Positions 21,201 to 31,500 of a DNA stretch of 64,000 bases are shown in pieces. The notes beneath the pieces are model-generated. The model saw nothing but the letters and a program-made list of their open reading frames with translations, did not search any database and was not told where the DNA came from. The stretch is taken from assembly GCA_914767715.1 (NCBI GenBank), contig OU612071.1, positions 10,833,493 through 10,897,492 of the forward strand, in the 5' to 3' direction. A program made the translations under genes and the position numbers. This stretch comes from Membranipora membranacea. Its lineage: Eukaryota; Bryozoa; Gymnolaemata; Cheilostomatida; Membraniporidae. The first letter of the stretch is position 1. The number at the start of each line of letters is the position of its first letter.

Positions 21201-24077
21201 TGTGCTACGACATTATGACCATATTATTTAGCCTCAAGATTGTCCACGTAATACTTACCATCACACATCACATGTGTCTCAATACCCGATAAACATACGG
21301 ATGGTACCTTAGACATATATGACTGCCTATGATGCAAATACATAGTAATCCAAACACAAAATCGAAGCATATGGTCCAGATCGTTGCTTGCCAAAAGTTG
21401 AAGAAAGTGAAACTGAATTGAAGTCCTTCTCTGTATAAGATATCATACTTACTATGAGATAACATGCTATAGCCACATCCTCATATACAAACTTAAGAGG
21501 GTCAGTACACTCAGGCCATATCTACAATCAGAAGTGACAGTCACACAATATGAGCTGCAGTGTTATCTATACTTGAATACATCAGTTCAGAACAGTGGGT
21601 TCTGGGAATTATAGAGAATAGCAATCACAGCCGTGACTGAACATTTGACATAGTAAAAGTAATTCATATAACTGTACCACATCGCTGTTACTAATAATAC
21701 ATTGAGACTGAACATCGCAGCACAAAGTTGAAATATCAACCTAACCACAAATCCTTAAAAAAAGTAGTTAGTTTAATGCCAAAGTTCCATATGAAAACTT
21801 CAGATGATTAACTGAGTTTTAGACCCTTGTACAATACAGTACAGCTCAGATAAGATTCCCCCCCCCCCCCGCTCTGCTCACCTCACATATAGCCTCGCCA
21901 TACTTATCCTTCATCTCAGTATATTTACTATAATACTTCTCCACATCTATCATCCTCATACTATTATTACTGGTACCGGTGGAGGCGTGGCTTAGCTTAT
22001 CATAACCTGACTCCGCCCACTTCCTGATACGAGGTAATAGCGTACCTACTAACCACTGCACACTTGTGGTAGTTGTCTTTAGCTGCAGTCCGCTGTCCTC
22101 AGTAATCATCAGTACACTAAAAATATCGCAGTAAGATAAATAGTATATAATTTGGAGCTAAAATAATGAAATATCACCAGTTATACGAAATAATCATTAT
22201 CATCATCAAATATACATTTTTCACAATGGGACAAGAAGAGAATATGCAGAATATGCTTACATGTGTGAGTTGTCTATCAGAGGTAGAGTCAGAGTTATGA
22301 TTATATAAGAAGATGAACCATGATGGCTCAGATGTATTTTCACAGCGTGAGTTGTATTTAAATTTTCAAAACACAACCTGCTGAGGGGACCCTGCTCAGG
22401 CGTCTGAGTTGACAGGATTTTGAGTTTGACAGCTAACATGTCGTATTTTGATCTGCAATCTAAAGAGTAAACTAATCGTTACAAACCTGCCGTCGTCAGA
22501 GTTATATATGAGAGAGTAAGTCACACCTACAGGCTCTAATATCATCTTATCTTCATCCATCTCTACAGGTATAAACTTACATCTCCTCAGTCCTACAAGT
22601 AAACAGTACGATCATAACCATGATAGCATAGATATAACACCTTCAGTAGTGGTGGTGTAAAGATTCATTGAAGGGTGTAGTTGTCGGACTTGTGACAGCT
22701 AATCAATCCATCAGACAATAAACCACCTGGATGACAAAGTGGTAGATAATTTAGCTGACATGCGTACCATACAATATAACAGCGGCCTTACTGAGCTCAG
22801 TAATACCCATGTCCATACCAACCACAGAGCTGGCCACCTTGGTCTACCAACTTATACGGCTGCCCCATCACTACATTAAATATATTATGTCGATTGGCCA
22901 TAAATGAAGTGAGAACATATCCACATTTAGTTCCCTTTTCTAGTAAGGACGTGCCCTCTCACCTCTAATAACGATCTCATGAGGGAATGTTACATGACTC
23001 TGTTTAGATACATATCTCCTACACATGATAGTAACCTTCTCATCATCATCTATATAATCTCTACACAGGTCTAATATCTTCTCATTGCACGTAGGCTCTA
23101 AATATAACAATGGGGAGGGTATAATGTATGTAGGCTCTAAAAACAACAATGTGGAACAATTATTGTAAATCATCGTAAGCCAAATATCACTGCTGGTTAC
23201 TTGAATCAAATGTCTGTTCAATTAAACGGCCAGTCATTTAGGATTCTCTTAATCACCTTCACACTCTAGCAAAAACAAAACCTGCTGTCTTGAGTGAAGA
23301 ATCAACAGGTGAAATCAAAATTGTATAAATTAGGAGATACGATCCATGACTTTTTAGATTGCCTTTAATCACTATCTCTGATTTCATACCACATAAGGCT
23401 TTCGGTTTGATAAACTGTGTACATTGCTGTAAATACTTGATAAGCACTCCCACTGTAAGTAAGTCGTCTTCTCTCTGACATAATGTCACACATCCTCCTG
23501 TACGCCTGTTAACTACCTGTCATCGGAATGATATCATAGATTAACTAGGAAAGATATGGGAATGCAACTCACATACAATTTCCTGGATATATTGCCATCA
23601 TTATACCAACGAAAGATACATTACTAGTCTATTAATGAGATCTTAATGAAGAAATGGAAATGGTAACATAGCTTAGTATTGAGCAAGCAAAATGTTACGG
23701 ATAACTTCAATAAGAGTGGTCAGACACTTTGGAGTTGTCCCCTCGAAATAGACGGAGTTCAAGGAGATGACAACTATTGTATTTTGCACCAGTTGATACT
23801 AAACTGCTTCACTGATTATAGATCGGGAATGCAGACCATATAAATCGACTAGACTGGCTCCACTAACAATTTGATCATGTGGATAGGGTCAGTTGAATCA
23901 TTTTTTTCAATAGAAGCATTGGTATAAATAAGTTTATACAGAATATAAAACAAGTGCAATGACTTCCACTTCAGCTTCACCTGTGGTTTATCAATGTATA
24001 TCTGTAGAGCCGCAGTGTAGTCTTCAAGTTTAACCATCCTCGCGACAGATTCAAACTCAAACTCAAATTCAAACAAC
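15212..24077 (-). CDS. TRMT44: TRMT44-like tRNA (uracil-2'-O-)-methyltransferase, N-terminus incomplete
   Basis: This SAM-dependent enzyme family (yeast Trm44) 2'-O-methylates U44 of tRNA-Ser in the cytoplasm. Sixteen exons join in frame, from high to low: 23981-24077, 23390-23516, 22963-23097, 22487-22592, 22261-22377, 21882-22116, 21453-21521, 20842-20949, 19982-20053, 19096-19296, 18064-18162, 17714-17816, 16854-17075, 16179-16295, 15212-15408. That is fifteen listed exons plus at least one unassigned 5' exon, because the first begins mid-codon. All junctions are GT-AG with matching phases, giving 667 codons to the TAG at 15212; the human protein is about 757. Landmarks: D-K-P-Q-V-V-N-R-R near the start, L-L-P-R-I-R-K-W, F-V-Y-E-D-V-A-I-A, SAM motif D-L-G-C-G-N-G (about 315), D-W-L-I-G-N-H-S-D-E-L-T-P-W (about 375-387), M-R-I-P-S-T-K-K, and a C-terminal CCCH zinc finger (C633, C643, C650, H654). 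Nothing in the assigned part is broken. Start codon and promoter were not found. Confidence 0.93.
15618..16134. mobile_element. Foldback/MITE-like element with 175-bp inverted arms in the last TRMT44 intron
   Basis: Arms at 15618-15792 and 15960-16134 are reverse complements along their length with scattered mismatches (shared words include GAGTTGTCCTCTCTCCAG and GCCGCATAGGAAAAAC). The 167-base spacer has no coding potential. It sits between the last two coding exons of TRMT44. No convincing target-site duplication was seen. A non-autonomous DNA element or an inverted duplication. Confidence 0.88.
17648..17720 (-). repeat. Tandem duplication carrying the 5' splice site of a TRMT44 exon
   Basis: Read on the minus strand, CCTGCAG|GTATATTAATCTG occurs twice, 39 bases apart. 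The first copy is the donor that restores the frame with the next exon (exon end 17714). The second (exon end 17675) would add exactly 13 codons without a stop. The first unit has about 7 extra bases. Confidence 0.9.
19287..19425 (-). repeat. Array of copies of the 3' splice site of a TRMT44 exon
   Basis: Upstream of the exon starting at 19296 the minus strand carries further TTATTAG|GAGT-like copies at 19336, 19377 and 19419 (spacing 40-42 bases). The 19377 copy also repeats the exon edge GAGTTATCCCTTGACC. More distant partial copies lie near 19700-19755. Confidence 0.9.
20785..20865 (-). repeat. 48-bp duplication of a TRMT44 exon end and its donor
   Basis: The last bases of the SAM-motif exon with its donor (GAAGGG|GTGAGT, exon end 20842) are repeated 48 bases downstream on the minus strand (GAAGGG|GTGAGC, exon end 20794). 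Retention to the second donor would bring in an in-frame TAA, so the first donor is the functional one. Confidence 0.88.
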
Positions 24078-25875
24078 CTGCCAATCATACAAAACAAAAG
24101 ATAGTTATTAAGGAGTTGTGAGGATTACAAGCAAACACTTGGGTCTGTGATAAATGATAAAATAGAATATGGAGAATAATGTGATGTAACACAACAAAGC
24201 AGCCTCAAAGTAAGGCTTTCCATTTTCACTAGAGTTTTGTTCAGTCGCAAGTTATGATCCACAAGACGATAACATGAAAACTTCACTATTCATGTGAATA
24301 ATTAGTGCATGTCCATATAGATATAGGTCTTCAATAGAAGTTGTGTACATTGAAAGTGTAACTGCAGTGCTATTTCATTACAATTCAAATCACTGTCATT
24401 TAATTACTTGATTTGACAACATTAGCAGGATTTATACCATCTGCACCTTTCATGGGTAAGCACAGAGGTGGACACAGCTATTTGTTACATATTAGACTTA
24501 TATATAGCAATGTCCAACAATTAAAGTACTTTTCTTGGCTTTGTATACAACCAAAGATCTATCTTATGTCAACATCTATTTATGAGCATGATATCAAAGC
24601 GATGGCAATTATTTTGGAGGTTCATACACATATGATGGGAAAATACACGTGTCCGATCCCTGAGGAGTAGATCTCTCTGTGAACTTGAATTAAGTCCCAC
24701 ACAAATAATCAGATAGTAGGGCATTGACTCCTTGGTGGACAGCAACTTTCCGAGAAATCTGTACTGCCCTGTCTGGTAGTTTTTTGGTTCGTTGGTTTTC
24801 TGAACATACATAGGCATTTCACAGGCTCGCACTGCCACACAAGGTGGCTAAGGCAGATGAGACATGGTGAAGACGGACCGATGATAAATGGTGATATGGA
24901 ACATAAACAAAATACAGAAATAGAGTGACGACATGACGCTGTAACCCTTTGTTGCTGAAGTTCATGAGCGATCTCCAAGTGAATAAGTGATAACAGTACA
25001 CACATATATACATACAAGAAAATAGACTTGACTGGTTTGCAGGTTTTGCATGTGGTAGGCTCATCATCATCAATTTATCATCATCAACATACATACATTC
25101 TATTCTTTCTTGCTAGTGGCAATCAATTCATGACACTGGACTGACCAACTCCTTGGACTGACAGTTCCAAGTAATTGGAATAGTAAGTTAGTACAAGTAC
25201 ATTGATTAAACTACCTTTCTTCCAACCAACATAACTAGACATACTGCCAGTAGCTGTGCTACAGTAACAATGTAAGTTAGTAAGTTGTTATTTTTAGTTA
25301 ATATAATAATAAATAAGTTACACAAATAAACTCCCTCAGACCTCTCCCTCATTCAAAAACTCACCATGCACCAACATTCACTCACAGTCTGGCAGTCCAA
25401 AAATTCAGCTGCACGCTACCTCATACCACTGAGAGAATCTAATGATATGACCTACTCATACCTGACAAGTCTCCCTTTTCGGTAGGGAGCCTCCCAGTTT
25501 TTAGGGTCTTTTTCCACCCTCTCCCTATCTCCCTTTTTTCCAGCTTCCTTTACCCGAAAATTTCTTTAAGCTTCTTTTTGCAAGGGAAACTATGTTTTCT
25601 TTTACCCAATCTGTACATATACCCATGTAATTACTTATAACCATTACATTGACTGCTTGTATGTAAAATCAGGTAAAATGACGCAATTCAATTCATAATA
25701 TGAAAGCTCAAGTTTTGGCTTAGAAATATTACAAACAAGGGTTGAATTGCACCCGCACTGCATGACGCAGAGTGGTATTCCGGGTTAGAAGTATGTCCGC
25801 GGAGACCACATGATTTCTGGGTCTACCAACTTGTCATGTATGGACCTACTTTACTCACTTGTTTACATTGAATAG
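24078..25875. other. Likely 5' end of TRMT44 and intergenic sequence; no exon assigned
   Basis: The first recognised TRMT44 exon starts mid-codon, so at least one upstream exon should lie here. I could not identify it with confidence: several short minus-strand frames exist, but none has a good start codon with a matching donor. No other gene signal. Confidence 0.5.
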
Positions 25876-26009
25876 AACTTTGTAAATTGCGAAAACTCTC
25901 CATGTGCAAACTTAGTATGTATATTATTATATGAACGGAGTAGTACCTGATTTGAGGTACTGTTATAAGATTTTTGTCTAATACACAGATAAGTCACGTG
26001 ATACACAAA
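25876..26009 (+). repeat. Perfect 134-bp inverted repeat, left arm
   Basis: Identical, base for base, to the reverse complement of 26278-26411, with a 268-base spacer. It includes the E-box-like TCACGTGA near its inner end. Confidence 0.98.
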
Positions 26010-26277
26010 TTCTGTCAGCTGACTTCTTATTGGCTGTGAGTTGGAGAATCTGTGTTCATTGGCTGGTTGTCAGACATTGTTTTGTGTGGAAGCCGGATCA
26101 GCAGACAGCAAAGTTAAAGTCAACTCAAACAAAGGCCAGGGAAAGGTATGTCTAAGTCTAACCAAGGAGTTAGAGTAACTCTTACTCCTTGGACTAACTA
26201 TATTCTAACTATCATAAACTAGTATATAACTAACGTATCTCTGAGTGACAGGAATACAGGAGGTTCCCTTCAAAGTT

Positions 26278-26411
26278 TTTGTGTATCACGTGACTTATCT
26301 GTGTATTAGACAAAAATCTTATAACAGTACCTCAAATCAGGTACTACTCCGTTCATATAATAATATACATACTAAGTTTGCACATGGAGAGTTTTCGCAA
26401 TTTACAAAGTT
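26278..26411 (-). repeat. Perfect 134-bp inverted repeat, right arm
   Basis: Partner of 25876-26009. Its outer end runs into the reverse-transcriptase reading frame that follows (the arm ends inside the codons for N-L-Q-S-W). Confidence 0.98.
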
Positions 26412-27250
26412 GGTGTAGGAATAATAGGATGTTGATAAACATAAAAAAATCTCACTATATGCTTGTACAACCCTCTCATAGAGCCACATCTCTAGATTTA
26501 GATCTAAAAATTAACCATAACAAACTAAACCGAAATGCCAATACCAAACTCCTTGGTTTTACTTTGAATGACTCATTGACATGGGACGATCATGTAGACC
26601 AGATTTGCATCAAAATAAACAAAAGTTTGGCATTATTCCAGAAATGCAGGGCATTCCTAGATAGTAAATCATCTCGTAACTTTTATTTCCAGTATGTCTT
26701 TTGTCATATGATATATGGCATCCGCATATATGGCAACCTATCACCACAATATATTCTTGAAAGAATATACTTGCTCCAAAAGAGGGCTTTCCGCCTAATA
26801 GCAAATGTCAGCCACATACCATATCATCTAATACATACAAGAGATTTACATACATCTCTTGGTCTGATTCCTTTTCCTCTCCTTGCTGGTCATTTCACCT
26901 GTATTTTTGGTTTCCAAATTTTGCATTTGATTGCACCTGACTTTCTTTTGGAAGGCTTTATTCCAGCTAGCTCTAAAACCTTTTTTAGAGACAGATACCG
27001 ATTACATTATCACACTGATCAATTAAGACAAAAAATCACTACAACTTTTAACTCTTTACCAATTCAGATACGCTCAGCAACCAAACTCACTCATTTTAAA
27101 CAACAACTATCAAAGCACTTTATATCCTATTAATTCTTGTTACTTGAGTATTTTTTCTCTCCGCTTAAGTTTTTTCTTTTTTGTTCTGTCACTGCATGAA
27201 AAACATTCCTAAAGATGATGTAGAATGACAATAAAAGTATATATATAAAG
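26384..27250 (+). pseudogene. 5'-truncated non-LTR reverse transcriptase fragment
   Basis: A frame from about 26384 to the stop at 27131-27133 encodes some 250 residues of the C-terminal half of a CR1/Jockey-type RT: L-Q-S-W-C-R-N-N-R-M-L-I-N-I-K-K-S, then K-L-L-G-F-T-L-N-D-S-L-T-W-D-D-H-V, and a C-terminal I-R-S-A-T-K-L-T-H-F-K motif. The YADD core and all upstream domains are absent. The 3' end is AT-rich with AATAAAAG and a TATATATA tail near 27250. It differs from the 9.3 kb element and belongs to another lineage. Its 5' boundary coincides with the right arm of the perfect inverted repeat. Confidence 0.92.
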
Positions 27251-28373
27251 TTGGTCAATTGAATTTAGTCAATTCAATAGATAGTCATTCACGATGATGA
27301 TACATACATACTTGGTCTTACTACTTGCTTGAGTCAACTCCAAGCAGCGCATAGTCACATAATAAATAAATAAGCTCCCAGGGACTTACATACATCGTGC
27401 AAGCCTTAGCTTTGTGTGCAGTATTAGGTGGTTGATACTGGACATTGGCAAAGTAAAGGCATGTATGTAGATAGATGTATTGTATGTATGTAAGTACCGG
27501 CCTGGACCAGGGCCAGGGTAATAATTTATTAGCATCTTGATGAGAATTTAATTTTAAGACTCAGCCTATTTCACTTTATTAACCAACTATGGGGGAGGGG
27601 GTTTATTAGAAACAGCCAAAATTGCATGCAATCTGATCGCTCACTCACTGAGTAAGCGATACCTGCTAGGGGTGCTTGCTTTATTAAAGGATCACTCTTT
27701 CTAATTGAGAAAGACCCCCGGGTAGTCCCTTTCCTGATTTATTAATAGGTTTATTAAATTCATTAGGGAAGGGTGTTTAATTAGAATGGGAATAAGACTA
27801 CTTTACTTTTAGTTTTTAGGCAGTCACTGTAGTTTGTTTTCCAAGTCCAGTAGTTTCTCAGACACTGCAGTTGTACAAACTGCAGCAGCATGTAGCAATA
27901 AACTCGTAGCTGCCATCAGGCAGTGAACAACATAGGAATGAGACATCTGGTAGGACTTGTTATCTAGACAGAGAAACAGTGTGAGAACAACCAGAAAATT
28001 CTTTTTTATTTTGAAAATTCAAATCCACAGAAAATGTTGGCAGAGACCTTGTTACTTATTATGAACTATCCGACCCAATCATCATTCCCTCGTTATAATT
28101 AATGATAAACATTTCATTATGAGCCTACACTTTTATTCAACTTCTTATTTTACTAGCACTAAGTTTTTGAAATTTATTAATTAAATTAGACTTTGAAATG
28201 CTGTCATCAATACATTCAAATAGTAAATAGCATATTTGGTCTGCAGCTATTTGACCTTTGAGGTTTCCTTTCATGATTATATATAGCCTAGTATGAAAAT
28301 ATTGTACATCTGCGTTTGGACATTATGAACTCGAATATACATGAGATTATTATGTAGGCCCTATACTTGAGTC
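27251..28373. other. Intergenic stretch, no gene seen
   Basis: AT-rich sequence with a purine-rich patch (GGGGGAGGGGG near 27590) and TTTATTA repeats around 27540-27790. No exon supported. Confidence 0.6.
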
Positions 28374-28453
28374 TAGACCAAGTTTGGTCCATTTGCCTGC
28401 ATTCCGAGTTGCTCCCGATCCAAAGCGTAGGCAAATGGATCAAACTTGATCTA
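28374..28453. mobile_element. Short MITE-like element, 80 bp
   Basis: Ends are inverted copies of TAGAYCAAGTTTGRTCC followed by ATTTGCC. The same terminal motif brackets a longer element at 55096-55553, so this is probably a deleted relative. Confidence 0.65.
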
Positions 28454-28527
28454 ACTGGAGTCTGTCCACTGGGGTATTTCTGATTTGTAGAGTTAACAGT
28501 GAAACAGAGCAGTATCTCAGACACAGT

Positions 28528-31500
28528 ATGCAGTATCAGTCTACTTTTCTCATATACTTTGCGGCTGTTGTGTTTCTGGCTCAATGTGATACAACTACGA
28601 CTACTACAACAAAACAAGGTGGGTACATATTACAAATGATGAGCTTTCTTCAGACAGATCATCCAATCCTGCGAAAATTGCTAGTGTATAATCTCAAGGT
28701 TATATTGGTTGTTTGAGTATAGATATGAAAGCTATCCACGCCTATCACTTACTGACTATTGTAATGTAAGTGTTGTATCTCTTACTTTTTCAGGAGATAT
28801 AACAGATGACAAGACTACAAAGGGACAGCTCAGCGATGAGGGTGAGTACTCTCATTTTTTGTGCCTGATTTTTCGTCGAATAGCAGCACATTTTCCTCAT
28901 ATCAAAATTTGACTGAATAAGCAGCAAAGTTTTTGGTTTATCAACGGCATAAACAAAAATTATATGTACATATCATAAACTCTGTAGTATTTATGTATAT
29001 AAACATACTTGCATACCATATAGTTGATATCCTTCATAGTTCTTTCCATTCTGTGAATTTAGCCTTAGAGGTTTTCAACAAAAGACTTATGCGATTACAT
29101 CTTGTGACATTGTGATAGGAGATGTCAATTTTGTCAAGTTGTTACGCAAGAAAATATATTATGGAGCCTAACATTTTTAAAATGTATTCTGTTGTAAAAA
29201 TCTGGAACTTTCAATGAACTATGTTCAAAAATCAATCCAAACCTGTGCTTTGTATAGTTATTTATTTGTCGTTGAATTTATACAACCAAGAATATTGAGT
29301 GCATTAGCTGACAGGATTTTAACTTTACTAACATCATTTGTTGCGAATATTTTTATAAAGCAGTGAAGTCACATATTATAGAATAATTTTAGTTTATGAG
29401 ATATTGATCCATGAGCTTTTGATGGTATGCGATGAAGCGATATGATGGTGTTCTCTGTCCAGGGTGCTGGTGGTGGCATTCTGTTATCTACCACAGCAAC
29501 GAACCAACATTAAACATTTACCTCAAATACCAAGTATAGGCTACTGAACAATTTCCACGACTGCTCAATTCCATGGCTCTCAACTTATAGAACTGATAGT
29601 TCGTACCATGTCCCGTTTGGTGCTAGTTTTGATGTAATGCCCCACTCGTATTATTTCCAGAGCGCTTGGAAGTTTTACAGACTTTGCTGTCTAAATACGA
29701 AAGTGAGTCCACTGCTTCCCCAAACTAATTGCAACATTTAATTTCAAAGCCTTTGACGCTGGAGCTCCATGTTTTGTCAACGTTATGCTTATGTCTTGTC
29801 GCAGGGGGCGACTTTTGCTATCAAACTGTTGAGAAATGAGGTGTCCCATCCCTTAATGGAGAAAACACTCTATTAATGCATTTCTTTCCTGTCATTGAAT
29901 CAAGTATCTTTTTTGTAATATCGATAGTACATAGGCCATATTCAGGTACATATATAGGTACATATATATAGGCCGACAGAAACCGTGAGACTGAGGTTTT
30001 TTCACAACTCTAAGCAACTCTCTGCTCAACAGTTCAATGCGGGGTTTGAGAATGATTCCTCAGACAGGCATATTTGCCATGAGTTTTAGGTTGCATAATA
30101 CTGCTGTTAGGGGTGGAACGGATCAGGGTTAGGCAACCTCGGATCGGATATCGGATCGGTCGATAAATTCAACCTCGGATCGGATCCGGATAACGCGTAC
30201 AAAGGCTAAGTCCAAACAGCTGTACTTTTGCACCATAATATACAGTTAAGGTCATTGAATACATGGCTAAACAGCGTCAACAATCTTTTCCCTGAACCAT
30301 TACCCTAATTTAAATGCGCATGTATCCGCTTGGATATAATACTTTACAAGGACCAACTTATAACTCAAACAGCCACGGTGCAAGGATCACACAAACAGTT
30401 TATTTGAAAGTATCATTTAATGAGTACAAAGATCTCTTGACTCAATTTGCCAGGATCACTCAAACCCCCATGTTTGTAATCACGGAGTTTGAACAAACTC
30501 CCTGCTCATATGTCCCAAACTCTCTGCTGTGATTAGGATAGGGATTGTCCTCCTACTTTGAGGAAGAGGATAACCTTGTACATTAAACTAGATAGTTTGT
30601 TACAGGGAACATCATTGGACAGAAATTATGTCCTTATTCACAACGATCTGAGTAAAAATGCTTCTCTCAATTTCAGCAGAAAAACACATCCATCAAATTT
30701 AATCAGCAACAATATAATTAGCTCTGAAAATAAGATAGGTATTGATTGCCTACTGATCACCACTGAGTGCTTTCAGCCAAACTCCATTATCTAATCTGAA
30801 CCACAAATTAATGACTATCATACTTCTTTCCCTGTCATTTTTAGTGAGATAAATGATGCTAAGTAAGTGTTGATTAAAAACGTATCATCTCAGATCAGAC
30901 ATAACACATATCCGATCCGGTTTGTGGTTGAATCCGAGGTCAAATATTCGAAATTCAACTCCAACCTCAAGAGGTCGTTCCACCCCTAACTGCTGTAATA
31001 CTAGCAATTTTCAGCGTTGTACAAATGGAAAAAATATTGTGAAAATAATGCCGATTCAACCTAAAAGACCTACTTGTGTTATTATAGAACGTCTGGAGGC
31101 TGAGCAGCGTATCCTTGCTAATATAGAGAGTGAGTCACCTGCCTGCTTTATGTGTGTAGTCTAGCTTTTAGGGCTATGCATGCTTGTGATGCTTTAGATC
31201 TCACAATGCTCCCAAGTAATCACTACTCCTCCTCCTCGTCCTACTACAAGAGTGGTTTACTAATCATCACTTATTCCTCTCGGCTTTGTCCTTTTAAAAT
31301 TGATTAAAACATGCGCGGAAACTAAATGCTGGCCAAATCCACACCAAATGAAGCGCATTAGGCCCCAGCTTACAAGCTAGATAATAGCGTTTGACTCAAG
31401 TCTTGGCTCCTGCTCCCCCAGCGGGCACATTGTATGCGGCAACATGTTTCCAATGTCGCAATTGGATTGTTTCTGTGTTGTATGGTACACGTTTAACATT

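Noticed and set aside
22740-22870. Extra TRMT44 exon between 22963 and 22592
   Set aside because: The flanking exons join directly in phase (codon G-GA), leaving no need for one, and the sequence has no good splice sites.
24569-25094. Minus-strand frames as the first TRMT44 exon
   Set aside because: None has a start codon plus donor in the phase needed by the exon at 23981-24077; there is no similarity to the family's N-terminus that I can see.
30314-30794. Two plus-strand frames inside the 881-bp hAT element
   Set aside because: Neither resembles a hAT transposase; the element is non-autonomous by size.
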